64,000 bases of DNA from Octadecabacter antarcticus 307 (GTDB lineage Bacteria; Pseudomonadota; Alphaproteobacteria; Rhodobacterales; Rhodobacteraceae): contig NC_020911.1 in NCBI RefSeq assembly GCF_000155675.2, positions 362,501 through 426,500 on the forward strand, read 5' to 3'. Below, one piece after another: positions 18,585 through 27,250 of this stretch. Made by a program: the position numbers and the translations under genes. Each line of letters opens with the position of its first letter. Positions within the stretch are counted from its first letter, which is position 1. The notes under the pieces are model-generated. The model was given only the letters and a program-made list of their open reading frames with translations, had not been told where the DNA came from and did no database searches.

Positions 18585-18905
18585 ATGATTTCGATGAAAA
18601 ATGTAGTCGCTGCTGCCGCAGTCTGTGTCGCTGGATCAGCCGCTGTTGCCCAGGATATTGCCTACGAATTGAACAACAACTCCGGCTATACCGTTATGTA
18701 TGTCTACACATCGCCCTCTAACGCCGATTACTGGGGCGACGATATTCTAGGGGCTCAGGTCCTTGCATCGGGTTATATGACAACAGTCTACATTCACGAT
18801 GACAGTGACCAGTGCGACTATGATATCAAGTTCGTATTCGACGATGGGGATGAATTGACTGACCAAATCGATATCTGCGATCTGGGAAGCTACACGATCA
18901 ACTAA
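18585..18905 (+). CDS. Small secreted protein, beta-rich, unknown function
   Basis: 106 aa, with a signal peptide (MISMKNVVAAAAVCVAGSAAVAQD). The mature domain, 'YELNNNSGYTVMYVYTSPSNADYWGDDILGAQVLASGY ... CDYDIKFVFDDGDELTDQIDIC', has two cysteines that could form a disulfide. This pattern (NNSGxxVxxxYxSPSxxDxWGxDxLG) recurs in small exported alphaproteobacterial proteins, sometimes mislabelled argininosuccinate lyase. I start at 18585; 18594 is possible, and the longer 18540 frame puts residues before the signal peptide. It stands alone between an IS and pheS. Confidence 0.75.
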   Translation: MISMKNVVAAAAVCVAGSAAVAQDIAYELNNNSGYTVMYVYTSPSNADYWGDDILGAQVLASGYMTTVYIHDDSDQCDYDIKFVFDDGDELTDQIDICDLGSYTIN

Positions 18906-19031
18906 TCTGCTAGAATAGGGCTCCACGACACTACAACTGCGTCTGTCGTCAGCGTTTATCGAACGATTTAGGCCGGCGATGGACGCACGGCGCTATTGTT
19001 TTAGGGGGTGCTTTGCGCCACGTGCCCCATT

Positions 19032-19063
19032 AATTTGGACAGAACGAAATTTGGACAGAACGA
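19032..19063. repeat. Tandem 16-bp duplication upstream of pheS
   Basis: The unit aatttggacagaacga occurs twice in a row, about 90 bp before the pheS start. It could sit in the pheS leader or promoter. No attenuator structure is evident. Confidence 0.9.
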
Positions 19064-19153
19064 CCATCGTTCGCCCCCCCAAACCTTGCAACCCTTGCCC
19101 CCTTTCGCTACCCCCATTCCAACACGGCCAAGGGGCCCAAGAATGGACAGCGC

Positions 19154-20218
19154 ATGGACGATCTGAAATCAAAATACCTCGATCTGATTGGCAAAGCCGC
19201 CGATGAAGCCACGCTCGAAGACCTGCGGGTTCAGGCGGTGGGCAAAAAGGGCGAAGTCAGCTTGCAAATGCGCTCCCTTGGCAAAATGACGCCCGAGGAA
19301 CGCCAAACCGCTGGCCCCGCGCTCAATGCCCTCAAGGATGAGATTAACAGCGCCCTTGTCGCCAAGAAAATGGCGCTCGGTGATGCGGCCTTGGATCAAC
19401 GGCTTCGGGCCGAATGGCTTGACGTGTCCCTGCCCGCGCGGGACCGCCGCGCGGGCACGATCCATCCTGTCAGCCAAGTCTGGGAAGAATGCACCGCGAT
19501 CTTCGCCGACATGGGTTTCGCCACCGCCGAAGGCCCGCAGATCGACACTGATTGGTATAACTTCGACGCGCTCAACATCCCCGGTCACCACCCCGCGCGC
19601 GCCGAAATGGACACGTTCTATATGCACCGCGCGGAGGGCGACAACCGCCCGCCGCATGTGTTGCGCACGCACACATCCCCCGTGCAAATCCGTGAGATGG
19701 AAAAACAAGGCGCGCCGATCCGCATCATCTGCCCCGGTCGCGTCTACCGCGCCGATTACGACCAGACGCACACACCGATGTTTCATCAGGTCGAAGGGCT
19801 GGCAATCGATAAAAACCTGTCCATGGCGAACCTGAAATGGGTGCTCGAAGAATTCTTTACCGCCTACTTCGGCACCACCGTCAAAACCCGCTTTCGCGCG
19901 TCGCATTTCCCGTTCACCGAACCGAGCGCCGAAGTCGACATCCAGTGTTCGTTCAGCGGTGGCACCGTGAAAGTCGGGGAGGGGAGCGATTGGCTCGAAG
20001 TCCTCGGCTCCGGCATGGTCCACCCCAAAGTCCTCACGGCAGGCGGCATCGACCCAGACGAATACCAAGGTTTTGCGTTTGGCATGGGCATTGATCGCAT
20101 CGCCATGTTGAAATACGGCATTCCGGATTTGCGGGCTTTCTTTGAGAGCGACCTGCGCTGGCTGCGCCATTACGGGTTCAGTGCCTTGCAGGTGCCGACG
20201 GTGCATGGGGGAACCTGA
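19154..20218 (+). CDS. pheS: Phenylalanine--tRNA ligase alpha subunit
   Basis: 354 aa, normal length. The N-terminal coiled coil is followed by the class II catalytic core. Motif 2 is in '[25 protein letters not shown]' and motif 3 in '[19 protein letters not shown]'. It forms the alpha2beta2 enzyme with pheT, which lies 1.07 kb downstream with two small genes between. The stop overlaps the next start (tgATG at 20216-20220), so the genes are translationally coupled. Confidence 0.98.
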   Translation: MDDLKSKYLDLIGKAADEATLEDLRVQAVGKKGEVSLQMRSLGKMTPEERQTAGPALNALKDEINSALVAKKMALGDAALDQRLRAEWLDVSLPARDRRAGTIHPVSQVWEECTAIFADMGFATAEGPQIDTDWYNFDALNIPGHHPARAEMDTFYMHRAEGDNRPPHVLRTHTSPVQIREMEKQGAPIRIICPGRVYRADYDQTHTPMFHQVEGLAIDKNLSMANLKWVLEEFFTAYFGTTVKTRFRASHFPFTEPSAEVDIQCSFSGGTVKVGEGSDWLEVLGSGMVHPKVLTAGGIDPDEYQGFAFGMGIDRIAMLKYGIPDLRAFFESDLRWLRHYGFSALQVPTVHGGT

Positions 20219-20859
20219 TGCTTAATGAAGTAGCGGCTTCAGGCTGGATTTGTGAACTCGGTGCGGGAACAACTGTCACAGATTGGATCAACGCACTTGC
20301 TGCACTCATCGGGGCTAGTGCAGTATTGTTTGGTTTCATTACAGCAAGCAGTAAGTTTAGCGAAGCCCAAGCGTCGGCACGTGCTTTGCGTCGATCGCAA
20401 ATAGCAGAAGACTTGATTGCTCTTTCACACAACACAGACGACGCCTTGCGGAATGTTAGAAGTGCTCTTCAAACAACCTTAAGAGAAAAGGTCGCTGACA
20501 AGCACTATCTCTTTCAGAAACAACACGACAAGCTGGTTGAGTATAACGGTCTTTTTGAAAGGTTGAGAGAGGCACAGATACGCGCACGTGCTGTAATCGG
20601 TGACGATGATGTCGAAGCCTCGGTTGAGGTGTTTTTCATCGTTAGGAACAGGGTGTCTATTGCTAACATCATGCTCGCTCAGATGGTTGACGAATCTGAC
20701 AGTCATGACGACGAGACACGTAAGCATGAAAAGGAACTGCGTGGCGACCTCTGTGCTCACTACGGCGACCAAGATGAGTTATCAAAAAAAATAGAAGCAG
20801 CAGTGAAGACTATTGAACTCAAGTTGAGTCCAATTGCGCGATTGGATAACCTAAAATGA
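20218..20859 (+). CDS. Hypothetical membrane-anchored coiled-coil protein
   Basis: 213 aa. A hydrophobic segment at residues 22-43 (DWINALAALIGASAVLFGFITAS) is followed by a charged, helical domain of about 165 residues. I recognise no family. It is embedded in the pheS-pheT operon with start/stop overlaps on both sides. Its codon use is visibly more AT-rich than pheS or pheT, which suggests later acquisition. Confidence 0.75.
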   Translation: MLNEVAASGWICELGAGTTVTDWINALAALIGASAVLFGFITASSKFSEAQASARALRRSQIAEDLIALSHNTDDALRNVRSALQTTLREKVADKHYLFQKQHDKLVEYNGLFERLREAQIRARAVIGDDDVEASVEVFFIVRNRVSIANIMLAQMVDESDSHDDETRKHEKELRGDLCAHYGDQDELSKKIEAAVKTIELKLSPIARLDNLK

Positions 20860-21293
20860 CCGACAACATCGAAGACCTCCAAATCACCTACCCCGGCGCG
20901 GGCACGTTCCAATTTGGCGACTCTGCTGAAACCTGCACGGCCCTCATCGCGCTGGTGCGCACAGGCAAAAAACGTGCCAACTGCGCCCCGCTGCGTGATT
21001 TCAAAGACGAGCCCGAGGCGATGCCCGTTGTGGATCGCATCGATATCGTCGCCGATTGGGACGGCCAGCCGACCTTCGTCGTCAAAACTGTCCGCGTCGA
21101 TGAGGTCCGCTATTGCGACGTCACCGAAAACATGGCCAAGGCCGATGGGTTCGAAACACTGCTGGCATGGCGCAAAGCCAACAAAGCCATCATCAGTCGC
21201 GGCGGCAATTGGGATCCGGTCCTGCCGATGCTGTTCGAATTCTTCTCCTTGGTCGAAGATTTAGACGGCCGCCAAATTGAGGAAAAATCATGA
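20856..21293 (+). CDS. ASCH-domain protein
   Basis: 145 aa. 'FQFGDSAETCTALIALVRTGKKRANCAPLRDF' and 'FVVKTVRVDEVRYCDVTENMAKADGF' match ASCH domains (PUA-like beta-barrels thought to bind RNA; some hydrolyse modified nucleosides). It is coupled by ATGA overlaps to the gene before and to pheT after. Roseobacters often carry such a gene between pheS and pheT, consistent with an RNA-related role. The biochemical activity is not established from sequence. Confidence 0.82.
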   Translation: MTDNIEDLQITYPGAGTFQFGDSAETCTALIALVRTGKKRANCAPLRDFKDEPEAMPVVDRIDIVADWDGQPTFVVKTVRVDEVRYCDVTENMAKADGFETLLAWRKANKAIISRGGNWDPVLPMLFEFFSLVEDLDGRQIEEKS

Positions 21294-23689
21294 AATTCAC
21301 GCTCTCTTGGCTGAAATCCCATCTCGAAACCGATGCGTCTGTGGATGAGATTTGCGAAACCCTCACCGACCTCGGGCTTGAGGTTGAGGGCGTTGAAAAC
21401 CCCGCAGCCAAGCTGTCCGATTTCATCATCGGCAAAGTCACCCATGCAGAAAAGCACCCCGATGCGGATAAGCTAAAGGTCTGCACAGTTGACGCAGGCG
21501 ATGGCCCGACCCAGATCATCTGTGGTGCGCCGAACGCCCGTGCGGGTATCACCGTCGTTGTCGCCAAGCCGGGCACATATATCCCCGGCCTCGACATCAC
21601 GATTTCTGTTGGCAAAATCCGTGGCATTGAATCCTTTGGCATGATGGCCTCTGAACGCGAGCTGGAAATGTCCGAAGAACATGACGGCATCATTGAATTG
21701 CCAGCGGGTGAGATCGGCCAGCGGTTCTCTGATTACCTCGCCGAACATGACCCCGCGCGGGTCGATCCGGTCATCGAAATCGCCATCACCCCCAACCGCC
21801 CCGATGCCCTTGGCGTGCGCGGCGTTGCACGTGATCTGGCGGCGCGTGGCCTCGGCACGATGAAAAATAACGACATCGAAACCGTCCCCGCGACGTTCCC
21901 GAACCCGATAAAAGTAACCATCGACGACGACACGCTGGCCCAAGCACCCGTGTTCTTCGGCCGTCTGATCAAAGGCGTTAAAAACGGCCCCAGCCCCGAT
22001 TGGCTGCAACAACAGCTTCGCGCGATTGGGTTGCGCCCGATCTCGTTCCTTGTGGATGTCACCAACTGGTTTACCTACGATCTGAACCGCCCGCTCCACG
22101 TGTTTGACGCCGATAAAATCAGCGGTAGCACCTTGCGTCTGCACCGCGCCGACGGGACTGAGACCCTTATGGGGCTCGATGACAAACAATACACCCTGCC
22201 CGAAGGCGCGACCGTGATTTCCGACAGCGAAGGCGCTGAATCCATCGGTGGCGTTATGGGCGGTTTACGCACGGGCTGCACGGCTGACACCGTGAATGTC
22301 TTTGTCGAAGCGGCGTATTTCGATCCGATCCGCACCGCCTACACGGGCCGCGCGTTGAAAATAAATTCGGACGCGCGATATCGTTTCGAACGCGGCATCG
22401 ACCCTGCATTCACCCCCGAAGGTCTGGAACATGCCGTGCGCATGATCGTCGATCACGCTGGCGGTGAAGCATCAGATGTTGTGCAGGCGGGCCAAATTCC
22501 CGACAAATCGCGGGCTTATAAACTGGATACGGATCGCTGTTCGTCCCTCGTCGGGATGGACATCCCCGCCGATACGCAACGCGCAACTTTAACCGCGCTT
22601 GGTTTCGTAATGGACGGTGACATGGCAGGCGTCCCAAGCTGGCGTCCAGACGTGCAAGGCACCGCTGATTTGGTCGAAGAGGTTGCGCGCATCGCGTCCC
22701 TGACGAAACTGCAAGGCGTGCCGATGCCGCGCGTTCGCGCAGGCGTGCCTGCGCCAGTCCTGACGCCGATGCAAAAACGCCTCGCCACGGCGCGGCGCAC
22801 GACGGCCAGTTTGGGCTACAATGAATGTGTTACCTATTCGTTCATCGACCAAGCGGCGGCAGCGCTGTTTGGTGGTGGCACGGACGCCACCATGCTCGCC
22901 AACCCGATCAGTTCGGAAATGTCGCACATGCGGCCCGCGCTTCTGCCCGGCTTGTTACAGGCCGCAGCCCGCAACCAGGCACGCGGCATGTCTAACCTTG
23001 CGCTGTTTGAGGCTGGAGACGCATTTCACGGCGGCGAACCGGGGGAACAGCACACGCTGGTCACCGGTATCCTTGTTGGAAAAACCGGCCCGAAAGACGT
23101 GCATGGCGCGTCGCGCGACGTCGACATTTACGATGCTAAGGCTGACGCTGAGGCGATCCTGTCAGCGATGGGTGCGCCGACAAAGGTGCAAATCCTACGT
23201 GGTGCGGGTGATGTGTGGCATCCGGGGCGCCATGGGATGATCTGCCTTGGCCCAAAGAAAATCCTTGGTGTGTTCGGCGAAATCCACCCCAAAATCCTGG
23301 CGGCCCTTGGTGTCAAAGGCCCTGTTGTCGGCTTCGTGCTATATCCATCTGACATTCCAATGCCCAAGAATGCGTCGGTCAATCGCGGTGCCGCTTCGAT
23401 CCCTGATCTACAAGCGGTCGAACGTGATTTTGCCTTTGTGATGGACGCCACCGTCGATGCGCTCACGGCGGTCAATGCAGCGGCTGGCGCGGACAAGGCG
23501 CTGATCGAAGATGTGCGTATTTTTGATGAATTTATCGGTGGTTCGCTGGGGGAAGGTAAAAAATCCCTCGCCATGACTGTGCGCCTGCAGCCAAGCGGTG
23601 CGACCCTGAAGGACGCGGATATCGAAGTCGTCAGCGCCAAGATTATCGACAAGGTGGCGAAAGCCACGGGCGGCACGTTGCGCGGCTAA
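21290..23689 (+). CDS. pheT: Phenylalanine--tRNA ligase beta subunit
   Basis: 799 aa, full length. The order is: tRNA-binding OB fold (residues 40-150, 'VCTVDAGDGPTQIICGAPNARAG'), B3/B4 editing domain, B5 domain, core-like domain ('YNECVTYSFIDQ', 'NPISSEMSHMRPALLPGLL') and C-terminal ferredoxin-fold anticodon-binding domain. The start overlaps the ASCH stop (ATGA). The stop overlaps the convergent LysR stop within CTAA (23686-23689). Confidence 0.98.
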   Translation: MKFTLSWLKSHLETDASVDEICETLTDLGLEVEGVENPAAKLSDFIIGKVTHAEKHPDADKLKVCTVDAGDGPTQIICGAPNARAGITVVVAKPGTYIPGLDITISVGKIRGIESFGMMASERELEMSEEHDGIIELPAGEIGQRFSDYLAEHDPARVDPVIEIAITPNRPDALGVRGVARDLAARGLGTMKNNDIETVPATFPNPIKVTIDDDTLAQAPVFFGRLIKGVKNGPSPDWLQQQLRAIGLRPISFLVDVTNWFTYDLNRPLHVFDADKISGSTLRLHRADGTETLMGLDDKQYTLPEGATVISDSEGAESIGGVMGGLRTGCTADTVNVFVEAAYFDPIRTAYTGRALKINSDARYRFERGIDPAFTPEGLEHAVRMIVDHAGGEASDVVQAGQIPDKSRAYKLDTDRCSSLVGMDIPADTQRATLTALGFVMDGDMAGVPSWRPDVQGTADLVEEVARIASLTKLQGVPMPRVRAGVPAPVLTPMQKRLATARRTTASLGYNECVTYSFIDQAAAALFGGGTDATMLANPISSEMSHMRPALLPGLLQAAARNQARGMSNLALFEAGDAFHGGEPGEQHTLVTGILVGKTGPKDVHGASRDVDIYDAKADAEAILSAMGAPTKVQILRGAGDVWHPGRHGMICLGPKKILGVFGEIHPKILAALGVKGPVVGFVLYPSDIPMPKNASVNRGAASIPDLQAVERDFAFVMDATVDALTAVNAAAGADKALIEDVRIFDEFIGGSLGEGKKSLAMTVRLQPSGATLKDADIEVVSAKIIDKVAKATGGTLRG

Positions 23690-24582
23690 GGCGCTGAAAA
23701 CCCGTCGGCGAGAATATCAAACACCAGCCTGATGCGTGGGCTGGTGTGGACCTCTCTGTGTGTAACCAGCCAGACTGGGAACATAACCTTGAGATCGTCG
23801 CCCATGATGCGTTCCATCTCTTCGACTTGGTCACCGACAGTGTCATCCATAGGGCAAATCCCAAGCCCCGCGCGGGCCATTTCCCACGCGACAATGCCGT
23901 TCTGCGACCCAACTTTGAATGCATCGGCCGTTAGCGGAATATCCAGCGCGACAAGGTATTCCACCATCTGCCCAATATCCCCATAAGAGATCCAATCATG
24001 CGTGCCAAGTTCCGTCCGCGTCTGCGGGCGACCCCGCCGATCTAGGTATATCTTGGCTGCATAAAAATGCCCTGTGGCTTCGCGTACAAGTCGCGCCACA
24101 AGGTCGGGCTGTTCGGGCCGCACATGGCGAATTGCGATGTCGGCCTCGCGGCGCATCAGATCAGAAATATCGTTGGTCGCAACGACTTCGACCACGAGCC
24201 CGGGCGCGCGTTTGCGAACCTCGACGATCATCTTTGGAAGGTACGTTGATGAATAGATGTCACTGGCCGTAATCCGCACGGTGCCATTGATGTCAGATCG
24301 TTGGGCAGCAGCTGTCATCGCGACCCGGTGTGCCGCGCCCCCCATGTCCTGCACGTGTGCCAACAGTTCACGTCCAGCATCCGTCAACTGCAATCCGCGG
24401 CCAACCCGTTCAAACAACAATAACGATAGATTGTCTTCTAGCGCCGCGACCTGTCGGCTTAGCGTTGGCTGCGTCAGCCCCAATTTCCGTGCAGCGGCGG
24501 ACAAAGACGCGGTTTCAGCCGTCGCAAGAAAACTACGAAGATGGGTCCAGTCCAGCCTGTCGGGATCAATATCCATACACAT
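23686..24582 (-). CDS. LysR-family transcription regulator
   Basis: 298 aa from the chosen start MCMDIDPDRLD. The N-terminal winged HTH is 'RSFLATAETASLSAAARKLGLTQPTLSRQVAALEDNLSLLLFERVGRGLQLT', followed by a two-lobe effector domain. It is divergent from the methyltransferase at 24660 (77-bp gap), its probable target, and convergent with pheT with a four-base overlap. An upstream in-frame start at 24717 would run through the divergent promoter and is rejected. Effector unknown. Confidence 0.92.
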   Translation of the reverse strand: MCMDIDPDRLDWTHLRSFLATAETASLSAAARKLGLTQPTLSRQVAALEDNLSLLLFERVGRGLQLTDAGRELLAHVQDMGGAAHRVAMTAAAQRSDINGTVRITASDIYSSTYLPKMIVEVRKRAPGLVVEVVATNDISDLMRREADIAIRHVRPEQPDLVARLVREATGHFYAAKIYLDRRGRPQTRTELGTHDWISYGDIGQMVEYLVALDIPLTADAFKVGSQNGIVAWEMARAGLGICPMDDTVGDQVEEMERIMGDDLKVMFPVWLVTHREVHTSPRIRLVFDILADGFSAP

Positions 24583-24659
24583 ATGTATAGGTGCCCCACG
24601 AATTTCGTCAATTCCGCGTTGATCCATACGAATGTAGTCTAGTGTCAAAGGAGAACACC

Positions 24660-25292
24660 ATGACTGACGCTGCAACTTTCTGGGACAAGGCCGCGCCCAA
24701 ATACGCCCAAGATCCAATCAAGGATATGGCCGCCTATGAATACACGCTGGAGCGGACCAAATCCTACCTAGGCGCGAATGACCGCGTGCTTGAAATGGGC
24801 TGTGGTACGGGATCGACCGCACTGCTGCTTGCGCCGCACGTCCGCGACATCATTGGCACCGACTTATCGCCTGCGATGGTCGATATTGCCCGTGCAAAGG
24901 CCGACGCAGGTGGGATTAAAAATGCCTCGTTCCGGGTGGCCACCGCCTCGGAATCTGCAAAACTTTCCGATCCTGTTAATGCGGTTCTGGGGTTCAATCT
25001 GTTCCACCTTATGCGCGGGGCCGAAGACATCTTTGCTGACGTTTACAAGATGCTGCCCAAGGGTGGGTATTTCATCACCAAGACACCCTGCTTGGGGGAT
25101 CGGTCTTTTGGGTTTAGACGCCACCCGATCAAGCTTGCGGTCGCTGTGATGCAGATGTTTGGCAAAGCGCCTTACGTTTGCTTCTTGACGCAAAAAGAAC
25201 TCGAAGATGCGCTTGAATTTGCGGGCTTTGAAATCGTCGAAGCTGGAAATTTCCCCTCAATTTCGCGTTATGTCGTGGCGAAGCGCGCGTAA
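24660..25292 (+). CDS. Class I SAM-dependent methyltransferase
   Basis: 210 aa. Motif I is 'DRVLEMGCGTGSTALLLAPHV', motif II 'IIGTDLSPAMVDIA', post-motif 'VLGFNLFHLM', and motif III 'MLPKGGYFITKTP' (methyltransferase 11/25 type). AAAGGAGA lies seven bases before the ATG, so the longer frame from 24591 is not used. Substrate unknown. It is probably controlled by the divergent LysR gene. Confidence 0.9.
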   Translation: MTDAATFWDKAAPKYAQDPIKDMAAYEYTLERTKSYLGANDRVLEMGCGTGSTALLLAPHVRDIIGTDLSPAMVDIARAKADAGGIKNASFRVATASESAKLSDPVNAVLGFNLFHLMRGAEDIFADVYKMLPKGGYFITKTPCLGDRSFGFRRHPIKLAVAVMQMFGKAPYVCFLTQKELEDALEFAGFEIVEAGNFPSISRYVVAKRA

Positions 25293-25336
25293 AAGGTCGT
25301 GGCGAAGCGTGCATAAAAGGCCGTGGCGCGTAAATC
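25272..25336. repeat. Tandem 24-bp repeat at methyltransferase 3' end
   Basis: The last codons plus stop of the methyltransferase (gtcgtggcgaagcgcgcgta...) are repeated at 25296 with two changes, and partly again at 25320. Slippage duplicated the gene's tail into the intergenic gap before ytoQ. Confidence 0.9.
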
Positions 25337-25375
25337 ATAATCGGCTAAAATGCCCGCAACGAAAAGGAGGGCACG

Positions 25376-25822
25376 ATGCTCAAAGTATATCTATCTGGCG
25401 AAATTCACACCGATTGGCGCGAACAGATCATCGAAGGGGCCAAAGGCCTCGACGTTGAATTTCACAGTCCCGTCACCAACCACGCAGCGTCAGATGATTG
25501 CGGCGTAAATATTTTGGGCGCGGAGCCGAACAAGTATTGGCATGACCACAAAGGTGCGATGGTCAACGCGATCCGAACCCGCAAAGGCATCGCGGACGCT
25601 GATGTCGTGGTGGTCCGGTTTGGTGAAAAATACCGCCAATGGAACGCGGCCTTTGATGCAGGTTTCGCGGCTGCCTTGGGTAAATCACTGATCGTGCTGC
25701 AACAGCCCGACCATGATCACGCCTTGAAAGAAGTCGACGCGGCTGCCTTGGCCATGGCGCGCGAACCGTCCGAAGTTGTGCAAATCCTGCGCTACGTTCT
25801 CACGGGTGATCTGCCCGCGTAG
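25376..25822 (+). CDS. ytoQ: YtoQ family protein
   Basis: 148 aa, typical family length. 'KVYLSGEIHTDWREQI', 'FHSPVTNHAASDDCG' and 'ADADVVVVRFGEKYRQWNAAFDAGFAAALGKSLIVL' resemble YtoQ and the nucleoside 2-deoxyribosyltransferase-like fold. The enzymatic function is not established. AAAAGGAGGG lies just before the ATG. The 110 bp after it carry no gene. Confidence 0.88.
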   Translation: MLKVYLSGEIHTDWREQIIEGAKGLDVEFHSPVTNHAASDDCGVNILGAEPNKYWHDHKGAMVNAIRTRKGIADADVVVVRFGEKYRQWNAAFDAGFAAALGKSLIVLQQPDHDHALKEVDAAALAMAREPSEVVQILRYVLTGDLPA

Positions 25823-25935
25823 GCAGCCGTTTGCCATACGGGCTGTGTACAGGTTGTGTACGCTGTGTGCCAACTGATTTCCGCCCCGTTGATTAACCTT
25901 TCAGTGGGGCGGATCACACTTTATTAACCCAAAAA

Positions 25936-26634
25936 TTAACCTTCACGCGATGGGATTGTCTTGCCCTTTTGCACGGCAGGCCGTGCCATGAACCGCGCGA
26001 CATAGGCGGGCACGTTCGTCAGATCGTTATAACCCGTGATCTCTTGCGTGCCGTAAAACTCCAGCGCATTCAGCCAAGGCGCAATCGCAATATCAGCGAT
26101 AGAAAAACTGCCCGCGATCCAGTCTTTGCCGGCCAATTCTGTCTCAAGCACCGCCAACAGGCGCTTGGCCTCCGCGACGTAGCGTTCGCGCGGGCGCGGG
26201 TCTTCGATTTCGGACCCCGCGAATTTGGAAAAATAGCCCAGCTGCCCAAACATCGGACCAAGGCCACCCATCTGGAACATCAGCCATTTGATAACATGGG
26301 CTTTTTCAGCCGCATTCGACCCGATCAACTTGCCGGTCTTTTCAGCCAGATAGATCAGAATCGCGCCACTTTCCCACAGCCCGATCGGGCCATCTGGACC
26401 ATTGGGATCAATGATCGCGGGGATCTTGTTGTTGGGGTTCAGGCTCAGGAACTCAGCACTTTTGACGTCTGCATCCGACAGGGTCACAAGATGCGGTTCG
26501 TACGCCAGCCCCATTTCCTCCAAAGCGATGGACGCTTTCACGCCATTCGGCGTCGGATATGAGAAAAGCTGAATAATATCAGTGTTCTGTGGAACCCATT
26601 TTTGGGTAATTGGAAAGTTTGACAAATCAGCCAT
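25936..26634 (-). CDS. Glutathione S-transferase family protein (YghU/Ure2p-like)
   Basis: 232 aa. The thioredoxin-like N-domain has 'IQLFSYPTPNGVKASIALEEMGLAYEPHLV', 'NPNNKIPAIID' and 'LWESGAILIYLAEKTGKLI'. The helical C-domain has 'WLMFQMGGLGPMFGQLGYFSKFA' and 'FSIADIAIAPWLNAL', a pattern shared with YghU-type disulfide reductases. Cytoplasmic, apparently monocistronic. Gene intact. Confidence 0.92.
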   Translation of the reverse strand: MADLSNFPITQKWVPQNTDIIQLFSYPTPNGVKASIALEEMGLAYEPHLVTLSDADVKSAEFLSLNPNNKIPAIIDPNGPDGPIGLWESGAILIYLAEKTGKLIGSNAAEKAHVIKWLMFQMGGLGPMFGQLGYFSKFAGSEIEDPRPRERYVAEAKRLLAVLETELAGKDWIAGSFSIADIAIAPWLNALEFYGTQEITGYNDLTNVPAYVARFMARPAVQKGKTIPSREG

Positions 26635-26788
26635 GGTTGGCCTCCTAAGTTGGGATAATACTCATGTGACTTGGGGGGAGAGGGTGCGAAATATAACCCA
26701 TTCACGGTGTGCGCATTTGGGGATAACAATATGCGCGTGGGCGCAATTGGTAAAAGCCAATGTGCTGTAGAATCATTGGCACAGAAAA

Positions 26789-27196
26789 ATGATAAAAGAA
26801 TTCAAAGACTTCATTGCCAAAGGAAATGTCATGGACATGGCCGTTGGTATCATCATCGGTGCAGCGTTTACTGCAATCGTTGGCAGCCTTGTTGCCGATA
26901 TCATCAACCCAATCATCAGCCTGGTCATGGGCGGCGTTGATTTTGGCGGATTGTTCATCAATCTGCGCGGCGATTACGCAACGATAGAAGCCGCCAACGA
27001 AGCAGGCGCAGCCGTATTCGCCTATGGCCGTTTCATCATGGCGATTATCAACTTCGTCATCATTGCGTTTGTCGTGTTTATGCTGGTTCGCAACGTCAAT
27101 AAGCTGAAGAAAGCTGAAGAAAAAGCACCAGCAGCGCCAGCTGGCCCGACGCAAGAAGAACTGCTGACGAATATCTTGGCTGCATTGAAGAAATAA
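26789..27196 (+). CDS. mscL: Large-conductance mechanosensitive channel
   Basis: 135 aa, normal length. '[44 protein letters not shown]' is the N-terminal amphipathic helix plus TM1. TM2 is '[19 protein letters not shown]', followed by a charged C-terminal bundle. It forms a pentameric inner-membrane safety valve for osmotic downshock. It converges on ald with a shared terminator. Confidence 0.97.
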   Translation: MIKEFKDFIAKGNVMDMAVGIIIGAAFTAIVGSLVADIINPIISLVMGGVDFGGLFINLRGDYATIEAANEAGAAVFAYGRFIMAIINFVIIAFVVFMLVRNVNKLKKAEEKAPAAPAGPTQEELLTNILAALKK

Positions 27197-27216
27197 ACAT
27201 CCGGTTCGGATGTGTC

Positions 27217-27244
27217 AAAGGCCCGCCCGACATGGCGGGCCTTT
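27217..27244. terminator. Bidirectional terminator between mscL and ald
   Basis: A perfect 11-bp stem (aaaggcccgcc with ggcgggccttt) around the loop cgacat. Its A- and T-flanks serve both converging genes. Confidence 0.9.
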
Positions 27245-27250
27245 ATTCGT

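Noticed and set aside
19020..19153. Attenuator with a Phe-rich leader peptide ahead of pheS
   Set aside because: No short frame rich in Phe codons and no alternative hairpins were apparent.
19169..20206. 345-codon frame on the minus strand
   Set aside because: Exact antisense shadow of pheS, produced by its GC-rich codon use.
21473..22189. 238-codon minus-strand frame inside pheT
   Set aside because: Antisense shadow of a clearly assigned gene; no start signal or family.
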